DNA of 64,000 nt from contig NZ_FOMR01000002.1 in NCBI RefSeq assembly GCF_900112705.1, positions 1-64,000 on the forward strand, given 5' to 3'. Shown one piece after another: positions 9,149-18,710 of this stretch (position 1 is the stretch's first letter; each line of letters starts with the position of its first letter). Made by a program: the position numbers and the translations under genes. The notes below the pieces were generated by a model that was not told the DNA's origin, did no database searches, and was given only the letters and a program-made list of their open reading frames with translations. This DNA is from Lentibacillus persicus (GTDB taxonomy: Bacteria > Bacillota > Bacilli > Bacillales > Amphibacillaceae).

Positions 9149-9186
9149 AAAAACTCTTATCCAACTATACATGATAAGAGTTTTTT
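9149..9186 (-). terminator. Terminator downstream of gudB
   Basis: AAAAACTCTTATC at 9149-9161 and GATAAGAGTTTTTT at 9173-9186 form a perfect stem with T-runs on both strands. It lies about 70 bp after the gudB stop and before the ypdA start. Confidence 0.88.
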
Positions 9187-9256
9187 CGTCACATAAATTG
9201 TTTTATGCTTAAATTCCTGCGTTGCTAGGCAGCAACTTGTAAAGGTAATCCCAGAT

Positions 9257-10537
9257 TTATACCCAGCCGCGAAATCTTGCAGCTTCCGCCATTTTTCGCA
9301 CGCCCGACATATAAGCTGCCAGACGCATATCAACACGCCTGGTCTCTGCGGTATTATAGATGTTATTGAACGCTTTTATCATAATCTGATGCAGCTTTTC
9401 ATCAATTTCTTCGGCAGACCAGTAGTAGCCTTGGTTATTTTGCACCCATTCAAAATAGGAAACAGTGACGCCGCCTGAAGATGCAAGGACATCTGGCACC
9501 AATAGAATCCCACGCTCTGACAGAATTTTGGTTCCTTCCAAAGTCGTTGGTCCATTAGCAGCTTCGACAACGATACCAGCTTTTATTTTATGAGCATTCT
9601 CACCGGTGATTTGGTTTTGGACTGCTGCAGGCACAAGTATGTCACAATCCAATTCGAGTAATTCATTATTGGAAATAGTGTCTTCAAATAACTTAGTGAC
9701 CGTGCCGAAACTATCTCTTCTATCCAGCAAATAATCAATATCAAGGCCTTCCGGGTCATGAAGAGCTCCATAGGCATCAGATATGCCAACGACTTTTGCG
9801 CCTGCATCATGCAAGAACTTGGCAAGGAAGCTGCCTGCATTTCCAAACCCTTGAACAACTACGCGTGCACCTTTAACATCGAAACCTTTCTTTTTAGCCG
9901 CTTCATTTATGCAAATTGTTACACCTTTAGCAGTTGCAGATTCTCTACCGTGTGAACCACCAAGAACGATTGGTTTTCCTGTAATGAAACCGGGATTGTT
10001 AAATTCATCAATACGGCTGTATTCGTCCATCATCCATGCCATAATTTGTGAATTTGTAAAGACATCTGGAGCGGGTATATCCTTGTTGGGTCCAACTATT
10101 TGACTGATGGCACGAACATAGCCTCTGCTAAGTCCTTCCAATTCGCGAAATGACATCTCCCTCGGGTCGCAAATGATGCCGCCTTTTCCGCCGCCATATG
10201 GCAAATCAACAATCCCTGCTTTTAAACTCATCCATATTGATAAGGCTTTTACTTCCTTTTCAGTTACATTTGGATGAAATCTGACACCGCCTTTTGTAGG
10301 CCCGACAGCATCGTTATGCTGGGCACGGTATCCAGTGAAAATCTTGATTGAACCGTCATCCATGCGAACTGGGATTCTCACCGTCATCATGCGCATGGGA
10401 TCTTTCATCAGTTCAAACACTTCATCAGGGTAACCCAATTTTCCCAATGCGTTTTTAACAACAGTCCGTGTTGAGGCTAACACATCTGTGCTTTCATTCT
10501 TTTCTTTGGTAGAATCTGCTGCGTTGTCGGCTACCAT
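9257..10537 (-). CDS. gudB: NAD-specific glutamate dehydrogenase
   Basis: A 426-residue hexameric dehydrogenase that deaminates glutamate to 2-oxoglutarate and ammonia. The catalytic-lysine region [12 protein letters not shown], the glutamate-binding PAPDVFT block and the Rossmann motif GFGNAGS are present. Length equals B. subtilis GudB/RocG. I do not see the 9-bp direct repeat in the active-site region that inactivates GudB in domesticated B. subtilis, so the enzyme should be active. Start ATG with AGGAGG 7 nt upstream. A sigma-A promoter and a cre-like site lie upstream. The neighbours mecB and ypdA support gudB rather than rocG. Confidence 0.93.
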   Translation of the reverse strand: MVADNAADSTKEKNESTDVLASTRTVVKNALGKLGYPDEVFELMKDPMRMMTVRIPVRMDDGSIKIFTGYRAQHNDAVGPTKGGVRFHPNVTEKEVKALSIWMSLKAGIVDLPYGGGKGGIICDPREMSFRELEGLSRGYVRAISQIVGPNKDIPAPDVFTNSQIMAWMMDEYSRIDEFNNPGFITGKPIVLGGSHGRESATAKGVTICINEAAKKKGFDVKGARVVVQGFGNAGSFLAKFLHDAGAKVVGISDAYGALHDPEGLDIDYLLDRRDSFGTVTKLFEDTISNNELLELDCDILVPAAVQNQITGENAHKIKAGIVVEAANGPTTLEGTKILSERGILLVPDVLASSGGVTVSYFEWVQNNQGYYWSAEEIDEKLHQIMIKAFNNIYNTAETRRVDMRLAAYMSGVRKMAEAARFRGWV

Positions 10538-10592
10538 GAATTTACCTCCTATAAAATCAATAAATATTTAGATATATCGGTACTCAGAGATT

Positions 10593-10620
10593 AGTATACA
10601 CTTTCCAACTAAATATGCAA
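10593..10620 (-). promoter_or_regulatory. Putative sigma-A promoter of gudB
   Basis: On the minus strand TTGCAT (10615-10620) and TATACT (10593-10598) are separated by 16 bp. The -10 lies about 55 bp before the gudB start. Confidence 0.55.
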
Positions 10621-10658
10621 TAAAATCAAACGATTTTCTTTAGGGGAAAAGCGATAAA

Positions 10659-10672
10659 TGTAAACGGTTGCA
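10659..10672. promoter_or_regulatory. cre-like CcpA site upstream of gudB
   Basis: TGTAAACGGTTGCA matches the catabolite-responsive consensus TGWNANCGNTNWCA at all positions but one. It lies about 40 bp upstream of the -35 box of the putative gudB promoter. Catabolite control of glutamate catabolism is known for rocG in B. subtilis; control here is inferred. Confidence 0.4.
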
Positions 10673-10700
10673 GCGGCACCTTTTCGAATACTAAGAATCA

Positions 10701-11279
10701 TCAGTAAAACGTATCCATGATTTGTTTTACAGCAGTTGAACTCATAATTTGTTTCCCATATTCTTTTAACCGGTGGGATGTGATGATACTCGGGAAAGAA
10801 AACTCTGACATAACCGCAATTACATTTTCTTTATCCTTCTGAAGAAATTCAGCTTCATGAAATAACATATAGTAATGCTGATTCATATGATATATTTGTC
10901 CGCCATTTATTCCTAATGATGTCAGATTAGATGCCACAAGTATGATGTCCTCAAAATCATCAAATGAGAAAATCAGTTCCTTGCTCTCATCCATTGTAAC
11001 TTTCATCTCAACAAAATCCTCATCCCATTCATCAGTGCTCCCCTTTTGCGTTACAATAACATGCATTCCCTGCGCCTGCATTAAATGCACCTGTACAAGC
11101 AAAAGACCTTCAAGTTCAAACCCCAGTTCACTACTGGCTTCATACATCATATCACTAAACAAATTGCGTACATTAGCAGCATCATACCACAAATCTTCCT
11201 TTGTAAAACCTCGATCTATTAAGTCATCAAACGTGAGAAAAATTGTAAATTGGTTGTTGGACACCCGTTCAATACGCAT
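10701..11279 (-). CDS. mecB: MecA-family adaptor protein (YpbH/MecB)
   Basis: A 192-residue MecA-type adaptor with an N-terminal substrate-binding part starting MRIERV and a C-terminal ClpC-binding domain (about 100-190). The family delivers substrates to the ClpCP protease; in B. subtilis the paralogue YpbH also acts on ClpC and affects competence and sporulation. The start is ATG at 11279 behind AGGGGG. The position beside gudB matches ypbH rather than mecA, which lies elsewhere in B. subtilis. Confidence 0.88.
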   Translation of the reverse strand: MRIERVSNNQFTIFLTFDDLIDRGFTKEDLWYDAANVRNLFSDMMYEASSELGFELEGLLLVQVHLMQAQGMHVIVTQKGSTDEWDEDFVEMKVTMDESKELIFSFDDFEDIILVASNLTSLGINGGQIYHMNQHYYMLFHEAEFLQKDKENVIAVMSEFSFPSIITSHRLKEYGKQIMSSTAVKQIMDTFY

Positions 11280-11513
11280 AAAGCATCCCCCTCTTTTTAA
11301 CTTGGTTATATCCGAATGAGAAACCATCATAATTTCCTTTACTTTACTATATGCTGTCAACGAAATTGTTGAACATTATTAATTATTATTTCTTATTAGA
11401 CAGGTTCTATAAGCTTTTATAAACATGGCGCTTTATTGATTATATCATGCTCTGAACTTATCCCTTCCATGTGCTCTCTCGCAGTTTATGTATTAAACGT
11501 TATTTTTTAGTGA

Positions 11514-11858
11514 TTACATATTTTCAACCACATCAAGGAGTTCCTCTCCCCAAAAATAAAACATAACAACAAACAATACAACCAGTAAAACAGCAACAGT
11601 AATAAACCTTTTTGAAGGGTTGCTCATTTTTAATCTTGTGTGTGTTTTTGTGCTTCCGTGGACTTCCTTACGGGGGGGCAAGTTTAATATATCTATATTG
11701 AGATCCCTGTTGCTCTTTTTTTCTGTATCTGCCTCTGCTTCTTTTCTTTGGTGCGTTGTTTCCTCTAGATTCGTCACTTCCTGGCCATTTTCCACTTCAT
11801 CAAGCAATTTTCTCAGTTCGGATGCTTGATCATCAGCCTCTTTTGTTTTATTCTCCAT
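11514..11858 (-). CDS. Small single-pass membrane protein at the YpbE position
   Basis: A 114-residue protein: an acidic, charged N-terminal cytoplasmic part (about 1-80), one strong membrane segment (about 87-108) and a very short outside tail ending VVENM. Gene order (ypbD upstream, ypbH downstream) makes it the positional counterpart of B. subtilis YpbE, which is about twice as long and ends in a LysM domain. No LysM is encoded here, and the gap down to mecB holds none. It is either a shortened orthologue or an unrelated protein in the same place. Start ATG at 11858 after AGGTG. It follows ypbD with a gap of about 10 bp. Confidence 0.7.
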   Translation of the reverse strand: MENKTKEADDQASELRKLLDEVENGQEVTNLEETTHQRKEAEADTEKKSNRDLNIDILNLPPRKEVHGSTKTHTRLKMSNPSKRFITVAVLLVVLFVVMFYFWGEELLDVVENM

Positions 11859-11869
11859 CAGCCTGCACC

Positions 11870-12436
11870 TCATTTCTTAAAGCGAATGATAAGTCCCAAT
11901 ACAAAATCCACCGTAAAATGAGCAGTTATTGTAACGAATAAATTCTCAGTAAGAACAAATATGTACCCAATGTAAAAGCTTATAAATATAACCGAAACCA
12001 GCAGCACCGGTTTGTTTAAATAACGAATGTGAACAATGGCAAATAGGACACTTGCAACTATATACCCGAATACGGTCTGAATCACACCCCGAAACAATAG
12101 CTCTTCAGTAACGGCCACAAGCAGAGCAATTCCAAAAATTCCTCTGACAGAACGATTTCTAAAAATTCTATCATTGATTCCACCGTCATCATAGTATTTT
12201 TCAGGAAAAACTCTTATGAGCAACAGGTCAATGAGTACAATAAAGATTCCCGTCAGAACGCCGTATAATATCAAATCGCTCATATGAAAGCTGAAGTAGT
12301 TAAGCCAGTCGCTCATTTTTTCAAAGAAAAAGAAACTTAATAAGAAGCTCAAACCCACCATTATCATCTGACTAAACACCAATTGTTGTGTTAACTCACG
12401 ATCACTTAACTGCTTCACTATCTCACTTTGTTTCAT
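11870..12436 (-). CDS. ypbD: CPBP-family intramembrane metalloprotease YpbD
   Basis: A 188-residue polytopic membrane protein with the CAAX-protease/bacteriocin-processing (CPBP, Abi) signature: EELLFR at 111-116, FAxxH ending at H136, and H173 with D177. All expected metal-binding positions are present, so it should be an active protease. The substrate is unknown. The gene overlaps the end of recS by 14 bases, with AGAGGG upstream of the ATG, which implies coupled translation. Confidence 0.88.
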   Translation of the reverse strand: MKQSEIVKQLSDRELTQQLVFSQMIMVGLSFLLSFFFFEKMSDWLNYFSFHMSDLILYGVLTGIFIVLIDLLLIRVFPEKYYDDGGINDRIFRNRSVRGIFGIALLVAVTEELLFRGVIQTVFGYIVASVLFAIVHIRYLNKPVLLVSVIFISFYIGYIFVLTENLFVTITAHFTVDFVLGLIIRFKK

Positions 12437-13967
12437 TATTAAAACCCTCTGCGAGCATTAACTCTTTAAGTTTGTCATGCCACGAAAGCATCGTTTCGTC
12501 ACGCCGGATCTGATCGGGTTCCCAATTTTCAAAAGTGAAGCCACAATTACTGCAGCACTCAAACAGCGGCGTCTTGTAACTATCCTGAAAACCTATGTAA
12601 AGTCGTTCCCGTAAACAGCCGTCCGCATGTATCCAGTTAAAAATATCGTATAGTTTTCTTTTTTTAAATGCTGTTCGTTCATCTATAAACTGAACGATTT
12701 CTTGAATGGACTGTTCCAAGTAACCTTTATTATAAACAAGTGTTTTTCCGTCCATTATACCATGTTTCTCCATTTGATAATATAAAAATCGCCCTTGAAC
12801 GTCATTTAACTCTAAGTCCTCAATGACCTGGGATGCCGGCGGCAGTTCCTTGTTTTTCGAAGCCATTTGCAGTACTTTATTGAACAAGCTTTTCACGTCT
12901 TCCTTTGCAGGAAGCTCATTATGGATAATCGAGTTGGGGACTATTTCGTCTCCGGGTGCGTATAATAATAAACTGACACTCGATTTGCCGTCGCGCCCTG
13001 CCCTGCCTATTTCCTGCAAAAAAGATTCAATTTGCAATGGAAAATGATAGTGAACTACGAGCCGAATATTCTGTTTATTAATCCCCATTCCAAATGCACT
13101 TGTGCAACAAATGATATCGAGCTGCCCATTCATAAATTGCTGTTGAATTGTAATTCTGTCCATTTGATCCATGCCGCCATGATAAAAGGCCACCCGCTGG
13201 AATGGAAGCTTTTCTGTTATGTATGCGGCAGTTTCTTCAGCCTTTCGTTTACTGGAAAAATAAATCAAAGCCGGAATTTTGTATTGCTGCAAAATTTGAT
13301 TCAATAAACTTCTTTTTTCATTTTCACTGTTTACTTTCTCAACTACAAACGTTATATTTTCTCTGTCCATTGGATAAATATGCTTAGTAATTTCAGGTCT
13401 TTCCAATGAACTGATGATGTCATTTTGCACCTCTTTTGTAGCTGTAGCGCTAAGTGCCAGCACAGGGGGATCGTGCAATTTGTTTAAGACAGTGCCCAGT
13501 CTTAAATAGTCCGGCCGGAATTCATGTCCCCATTGAGAAATACAATGTGCTTCATCAATAACAAACAGGGAAATATCAAAAGTTTTGATCTGTTCAATCA
13601 CTTCGTCTTGCTGAAGGAGCTCCGGCGACAAATAAATTAATCTATACTGATTCAGTTGCTTTAAGGCAGAGGCTCTCTCATCAGGTCGCATAAAACTATT
13701 TAAAGCTACAACATCTTTAAATCCTGAAGCTTTCAGCTGTTTAACCTGATCTTCCATTAAAGAAATTAAGGGAGAGACCACAATTGTAAGTCCGCTAAAT
13801 ATAGATGCAGGGAACTGATAGCATAAAGATTTTCCCGATCCCGTCGGTAAAACCCCCAAAACATCCTTACCATCCATCACATCGTCAATAATTTCCTTTT
13901 GACCTTCCCGGAAGCCGGTTATATTAAATTGTTGTCTCAATTGACTTATTATTTCTTCTTTAATCAA
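12423..13967 (-). CDS. recS: RecQ-family ATP-dependent DNA helicase, short RecS type
   Basis: A superfamily 2 3'-5' helicase with Walker A PTGSGKS near residue 40, DEAH around 137, an SAT motif (LSATAT) and the motif VI block EIGRAGRDGKSS. The C-terminal part is short and has a CxxC pair (ECCSNCGF), but the protein lacks the HRDC domain of full RecQ, as RecS of B. subtilis does. The start is a choice between GTG 13976 and TTG 13967. I take TTG because AAGGTGA sits 5 nt upstream of it. ypbB ends a few bases upstream, so the two are co-translated. Confidence 0.88.
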   Translation of the reverse strand: MIKEEIISQLRQQFNITGFREGQKEIIDDVMDGKDVLGVLPTGSGKSLCYQFPASIFSGLTIVVSPLISLMEDQVKQLKASGFKDVVALNSFMRPDERASALKQLNQYRLIYLSPELLQQDEVIEQIKTFDISLFVIDEAHCISQWGHEFRPDYLRLGTVLNKLHDPPVLALSATATKEVQNDIISSLERPEITKHIYPMDRENITFVVEKVNSENEKRSLLNQILQQYKIPALIYFSSKRKAEETAAYITEKLPFQRVAFYHGGMDQMDRITIQQQFMNGQLDIICCTSAFGMGINKQNIRLVVHYHFPLQIESFLQEIGRAGRDGKSSVSLLLYAPGDEIVPNSIIHNELPAKEDVKSLFNKVLQMASKNKELPPASQVIEDLELNDVQGRFLYYQMEKHGIMDGKTLVYNKGYLEQSIQEIVQFIDERTAFKKRKLYDIFNWIHADGCLRERLYIGFQDSYKTPLFECCSNCGFTFENWEPDQIRRDETMLSWHDKLKELMLAEGFNNETK

Positions 13968-13977
13968 AACACTCACC

Positions 13978-15027
13978 TTACCAGGTTATTTTATCGGTTG
14001 CTAAAACAAGACGAATTTGAAAATAACTGATGGACGCTGAGACATGCTGCTTAATGTCTTTAAGTTTATAGGAATCTGCGGCTGCAATAGCTGCACGAAT
14101 TTGAGCTTGAATATCGGGAGTTACATAGTGTCCCAGCGGGAAAGCTTTATCATATAGTGCAATCTCAACCATATGATCATAGATTGTATTTAGTTTTAAC
14201 TGTCTTATTGATGCAATGTTTTCAGCCGAATAACCTTTAGCCATAAATTGCTTCGTTTTATTTGCTGAATTTGTTACTTTAGCCTCATGCGTCAAATCTT
14301 GCAGAAAATGCTTTAATAACGGGGTATGTTGTTCATTTTGGCTGATAAGCATGAGCATACGATGGATAGTCGATGTTCGGATTAAAGGGACATCCACTTG
14401 TTCCAGCCCATAGCGTTCAGCAATCTGAAAGCTACTCATCCCATAATGATTGTATCCTGTCAAACTATCAACAAAAATGCTTGCCTCTGTAGTGTCAAAT
14501 TGATTCAGCAAATGAAACAGCTCACTGTATAGCTTATTTAAAAATAACGATGTATCATACTTCCATAGTCGATACTGTTTTCTCACCCAGTCTGTGATTT
14601 CTGTTTTATCAATAACCGGAATAAAATTAAAATGATGTCGTTTGCTGTTTGTCATCGTTTGAATCATTAGAAGCAGCCGTTGCCAGAAGACAGGTGCATA
14701 GCGGCTGTATTCCATGCCGTGAAAGTAACAACCGGACACATTTATTGCCTCTTGATTAATCCAGTTTTCGCCCTTTCTGGTCACTATCGCGGTGTTATCC
14801 CCTTTAAGAGCGAGATCGTTATTTTTAATCAATTGTTGTACGTGTACCTCAAAGTCGTGTTTCGATAATGTTGGATAAATTCCATAGAAATGATTTAATT
14901 CATAAATATGAGCATCCTGAACGGTTTGAATTGATCGTTTTCCTTTTAATAAATGAAAGACAGCTGAAGTGCTTCTGTCTTCCTGGAATTTGGTACAGCA
15001 TGAAAGGATGATATAATTAAAGAGCAA
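13978..15027 (-). CDS. ypbB: YpbB-like protein with helix-turn-helix C-terminus
   Basis: A 349-residue protein that matches YpbB by its position next to recS and fer and by its C-terminal segment (SAENIASIRQLKLNTIYDH, about 275-295), the winged-helix/HTH type also seen after RecQ. The rest is not recognisable beyond the family. In B. subtilis YpbB is reported in the SSB interaction network together with RecS; a joint role in repair is inferred. The start is TTG at 15027 behind AAAGGAG (9-nt spacing). No ATG near it has a ribosome site. Confidence 0.82.
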   Translation of the reverse strand: MLFNYIILSCCTKFQEDRSTSAVFHLLKGKRSIQTVQDAHIYELNHFYGIYPTLSKHDFEVHVQQLIKNNDLALKGDNTAIVTRKGENWINQEAINVSGCYFHGMEYSRYAPVFWQRLLLMIQTMTNSKRHHFNFIPVIDKTEITDWVRKQYRLWKYDTSLFLNKLYSELFHLLNQFDTTEASIFVDSLTGYNHYGMSSFQIAERYGLEQVDVPLIRTSTIHRMLMLISQNEQHTPLLKHFLQDLTHEAKVTNSANKTKQFMAKGYSAENIASIRQLKLNTIYDHMVEIALYDKAFPLGHYVTPDIQAQIRAAIAAADSYKLKDIKQHVSASISYFQIRLVLATDKITW

Positions 15028-15123
15028 TGTTTAAGACTCCTTTAACATAAATATATATCATGTTACCTTTAAGTTTGTTCTCTTAATCAATCATAACACG
15101 TCATATATAAGTTGAAATGATAA

Positions 15124-15441
<318 letters not shown>

Positions 15442-15496
15442 TGATATGGACGGCACTGTCGATACCCTATTTCTAAATAACGGACTTTTATTCATA

Positions 15497-15536
15497 TGCC
15501 AAAAGCGTTCCTTAAATAATCGGATCCCTTTTGGCA
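15497..15536. terminator. Possible bidirectional terminator between fer and the ECF gene
   Basis: TGCCAAAAG (15497-15505) and CTTTTGGCA (15528-15536) are perfect inverted repeats with a 22-nt loop between two convergent genes. There is no clear T-run, so termination is uncertain. Confidence 0.35.
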
Positions 15537-15560
15537 CATTTAAAAGGCCTCCTTAATCAG

Positions 15561-16076
15561 TCAGCCGGTATTTTGCAAATAAAAATGGTTGTTGGCATAT
15601 TTATTAAAAAAATGACTGATTATGGGATACAGAAAAATAATAAAAACGGCATTACCGATTGCATGGTACGTATCAAACGGAAGACCGGCCACATAATACG
15701 GCCAGAATTTGCCGGCGATTGAGTACGTTGTCAAAGAGATAATAAATCCATATAAGTAACCGCTGAATACCGAGAACATAACCATGCCATACACCGAAAA
15801 ATTTTTAAAACACTTTCCAAGCAAACCGCTCATAATACCTATTAAAACCCAGGCGATTACTTGCCAAATGGTCCATATGCCCATACCGAGCAGCATATTT
15901 GATAAAAAGGTTGTTAATAAGCCAAGAAATGCAGCGGCCACTGGTCCGAGCAGCACACCGCATATAATAACCAATGAAGTGACCGGCTGAACGTTGGGGA
16001 GGAATGTAAACAAACTCCGCCCTACAACAGCAAGTGCAGCTAGCAAGGCCAGCAAAGTCAGTTTATATGTGTTCAT
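15561..16076 (-). CDS. ECF transporter substrate-binding (S) component, probably for cobalamin
   Basis: A 171-residue hydrophobic protein with about six membrane segments, including the ECF S-type segment TSLVIICGVLLGPVAAAFLG. Such proteins bind a vitamin and use a shared EcfA/EcfT energising unit, which is not encoded here. The gene abuts the lipoprotein upstream (TAA immediately followed by ATG), and the pair lies behind a cobalamin riboswitch, so B12 or a precursor is the inferred substrate. In B. subtilis the riboflavin S component fmnP sits next to fer. Here the slot is filled by a different S protein. Confidence 0.8.
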   Translation of the reverse strand: MNTYKLTLLALLAALAVVGRSLFTFLPNVQPVTSLVIICGVLLGPVAAAFLGLLTTFLSNMLLGMGIWTIWQVIAWVLIGIMSGLLGKCFKNFSVYGMVMFSVFSGYLYGFIISLTTYSIAGKFWPYYVAGLPFDTYHAIGNAVFIIFLYPIISHFFNKYANNHFYLQNTG

Positions 16077-16517
16077 TTATTCCCATGCCTGAAAGTCAAA
16101 TGTTATTTCATCACCAGGTGATAATTCATACTCAGAAGCACCTACATTAGCCATCTCGCCGTTAACTTCGAAAATCCAGGACTTTTCTTCCCCTTCTTCA
16201 GCTGACACTCGCTCAATTGATGTTACAAACTGGTCATTCTCTGCAGTTTCTACATAGAAATTTTCTTTCAAGACGTCCATTAGTTTAGCGCCTTCTTCGA
16301 TCTCTATCTCTTCTTCGGCTATATATTCACTGCCGTTATCTTTGCTTACCGTGATACGAACTTCGTTTTCACCGAGTTCAGCTTCACTATTTGTTTCTTC
16401 AGAAGTTTGTTGACTGCTTTCGTCTGAGTCGGTTGGCTCCTCACTACCTGCACCGCAGCCTGTTAGAAATCCGATTACCATTAAAATTGATGCGAGATAT
16501 AACATCCATTTTTTCAT
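16077..16517 (-). CDS. DUF4430 lipoprotein, probable cobalamin-binding partner
   Basis: A 146-residue lipoprotein with signal peptide and lipobox LTGC (modified Cys about residue 21), an acidic Ser/Glu/Thr linker (about 25-48) and a C-terminal domain of about 95 residues that looks like DUF4430 (EIEIEEGAKLMDVL, NGEMANVGASEYELSPGDEI). DUF4430 resembles the C-terminal domain of transcobalamin and intrinsic factor. With the B12 riboswitch just upstream, capture of B12 outside the membrane and hand-over to the S component is the best inference. AGGAGG precedes the ATG. Confidence 0.8.
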   Translation of the reverse strand: MKKWMLYLASILMVIGFLTGCGAGSEEPTDSDESSQQTSEETNSEAELGENEVRITVSKDNGSEYIAEEEIEIEEGAKLMDVLKENFYVETAENDQFVTSIERVSAEEGEEKSWIFEVNGEMANVGASEYELSPGDEITFDFQAWE

Positions 16518-16592
16518 ACCTTATTCCTCCTGTACTTTTATTCTCTTCGAAGGAAAGTTGAGCGACGAAATTACTGAAAACGCAAGAATACT

Positions 16593-16622
16593 AAAAAAGC
16601 TGACCTCCTTCAAAGGTCAGCT
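16593..16622 (-). terminator. Riboswitch expression-platform terminator
   Basis: On the minus strand AGCTGACCT (16622-16614), a 7-nt loop and AGGTCAGCT (16606-16598) precede a run of T (16598-16593). It lies between the cobalamin aptamer and the lipoprotein start. B12 binding would therefore favour transcription termination. Confidence 0.85.
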
Positions 16623-16669
16623 TACAAAGACAATCGAAATATACATACGTCATTTAAAACGTTTCCGGT

Positions 16670-16885
16670 TGCCTCAATCGCTTTAATCCCCGAAGCATTG
16701 AAACATCAGACATTGGCAGGTCTACTGACTTGTGATTATATCCTACTCTAAGCCCTTCCCTTATGGCGACTTCTCCACAAAGTGGTTAATGCTTATTTCG
16801 TTTACCACTCACAGTTGCGAGGACAGCTCCAGAATTGCACTGGATTCCCTTTTAAACAAAATACACCAAAATCTGTTTTATATTT
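16670..16885 (-). ncRNA. Cobalamin riboswitch aptamer
   Basis: The minus strand shows the cobalamin-aptamer consensus in order. AAGGGAATCCAGTGCAATTC (near 16854) is followed by GCTGTCCTCGCAACTGTGA (near 16824), then the late signature AAGTCAGTAGACCTGCC (16731-16715), and CTTCGGGGA (16695-16687). The intrinsic terminator at 16593-16622 follows. The aptamer ends are approximate. This 429-bp gap between the lipoprotein and resE holds no gene and is explained by the leader. Confidence 0.9.
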
Positions 16886-16946
16886 TTGATTTCAACATAA
16901 CATTACCATAAAGCGTTTGTTTCTGCCAGCATTATTCCAAAAAAGT

Positions 16947-18710
16947 TTAAGAGTTATTTAACGGAATCCTTACCTCAAACATTGTTCCTTCATCTGTTTT
17001 ACTTTTAACAGTAATAACACCTTCATGTGCTTCGACAATATTTTTTGCAATGGCCAGCCCTAGACCGGTCCCTTTTTTCTTGCCGTTTTTCACACGTGAT
17101 TTATCTGCTTTGTAGAATCGTTCAAAAACAAAAGGTATGTCTTCTTCCGGTATACCACTGCCATTATCCTCAATTGAAATATATAGTTCATCCGGTGTCG
17201 TCTCTGCAACTACTTTAACAAAGCCATTTTCTTTTGTATGTCTAATTGCATTATCAATCAAATTTGTAAAAACCTGCTCAATTCGATCTGCATCAATTGT
17301 GATATTGGAAACAGGCAATTTTGTTTCTGGTATTAATCGAACACCATTATCTTCGGCAATACCTTTGAATTTTTTAATGATACGCTCAATATAAGTTTCA
17401 GCATTAATTGTTTCTTTATCCAGCTGTGTGTGCCCCGCTTCCATGCGCGCCAAGTCCAATAATTCGTTCACAAGTCTTCCCATTCGGAATGATTCCTCAT
17501 GGATTATCTGTGCCAGTTCGTTTTTCTCCTTTTTCGACTCTGCTACGTCATCTATAATGGCTTCACTGTAGCCTTGAAGCATTGAAATTGGCGTACGCAG
17601 CTCGTGCGAAACATTCGCTATAAAATCTTTGCGCATCTTATCCATTTGTCTTTCTTCGGTCATATCACGGATAACTGCTACGGCACCACGTATATAGGTT
17701 TGGTCGTACAATGGGGTCATGATCATAACCCATGTACGTCCCTGACTGCTAATTTCACGGATAACTTCTTCTTCATATTGAATAACGCTTCTCAAAGTAT
17801 CATTCAATGGTTCGGGTGTTTTATGCGTGCTGTTACCAAGTTCCATCCCTTTATCATAATTAAGGTTTTGGATAAATTGTTCTGCAGGCGGATTTGTAAT
17901 AAGCATGTCGCCGTTCCGGTTTAAGGTAACGACCCCATCGGCCATCGACCTGACAATACTTGAAATTTGTTCTTTTTCCTGTCTCAATGCATTAATATGA
18001 AACTTAAGCTGTCTGCCCATTCGGTTGAACGCTATCGCCAACTCGCCAATTTCATCATGTGTAAGGATTGGCACTTTTGTGTGAAATTCACCTCGTGTCA
18101 AGTCCAGGACGGCTTCACGCATTTTAATAAGAGGCGATGTGATTCGTGTTGACAGAAAGAAAGCAAATATCACAGTTAAAACGATAGCAATGCCTGCAGC
18201 AAGTAAAATAATTTTTGTGGTTTCAGCTTTAGTTTGATTCAAAATGTCCAACGACTGATAAATAAAAACAGCCCCGTCCTGACCGATCGGTGTTCCTACA
18301 ATCATTGCTTTCTCGTCACTATCCGGCAGATTGGTTTCTTTTCGAACATTTTCCCCATTTGTAAAAACATCCATTAAATCTTCATCTGTTCGAAGCCAAC
18401 CCGGATTTAACTCATTTAATCCATCATCTGTGCTTTCAGATGTACGAAACGTACCATCACTGTTAACAATAGTCATGCGGCTTAGCGGGTCTTTAATTAA
18501 GTTGGCATTTTCAAACGCCAGTTCCTGATCATCATACTGTTCCACCATGTGCGACACTTTCGTTGCTGTCTGCATCATATCATTCTCAGCTTGGTTAACG
18601 TGAAACGTTTCAAAAAACTCAAGCAGCAAAATCGTCAGAATAAATAATACAAAAGAAACTAGCAATAATATTGTTATTGCTAGCTTTCCTACTACACTGC
18701 GCCAGAACAT
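16947..18710 (-). CDS. resE: Sensor histidine kinase ResE
   Basis: A 587-residue membrane kinase: two membrane segments (about 10-32 and 165-187) around an extracellular sensor region, HAMP (about 188-240), PAS (about 245-350), HisKA with phospho-acceptor His in SHELRTP (about 365-370) and an HATPase with N, G1 and G2 boxes (NLIDNAIRH, DNGSGIP, GTGLGLA). With ResD it controls anaerobic and nitrate respiration, cytochrome biogenesis and NO responses. Its ATG overlaps the resD stop by one base. It is the last gene of the res operon. Confidence 0.93.
   Translation of the reverse strand: MFWRSVVGKLAITILLLVSFVLFILTILLLEFFETFHVNQAENDMMQTATKVSHMVEQYDDQELAFENANLIKDPLSRMTIVNSDGTFRTSESTDDGLNELNPGWLRTDEDLMDVFTNGENVRKETNLPDSDEKAMIVGTPIGQDGAVFIYQSLDILNQTKAETTKIILLAAGIAIVLTVIFAFFLSTRITSPLIKMREAVLDLTRGEFHTKVPILTHDEIGELAIAFNRMGRQLKFHINALRQEKEQISSIVRSMADGVVTLNRNGDMLITNPPAEQFIQNLNYDKGMELGNSTHKTPEPLNDTLRSVIQYEEEVIREISSQGRTWVMIMTPLYDQTYIRGAVAVIRDMTEERQMDKMRKDFIANVSHELRTPISMLQGYSEAIIDDVAESKKEKNELAQIIHEESFRMGRLVNELLDLARMEAGHTQLDKETINAETYIERIIKKFKGIAEDNGVRLIPETKLPVSNITIDADRIEQVFTNLIDNAIRHTKENGFVKVVAETTPDELYISIEDNGSGIPEEDIPFVFERFYKADKSRVKNGKKKGTGLGLAIAKNIVEAHEGVITVKSKTDEGTMFEVRIPLNNS

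Noticed and set aside
9257-10537. Cryptic gudB with a 9-bp active-site duplication, as in laboratory B. subtilis
   Set aside because: No such direct repeat is seen in the catalytic region; the enzyme appears intact.
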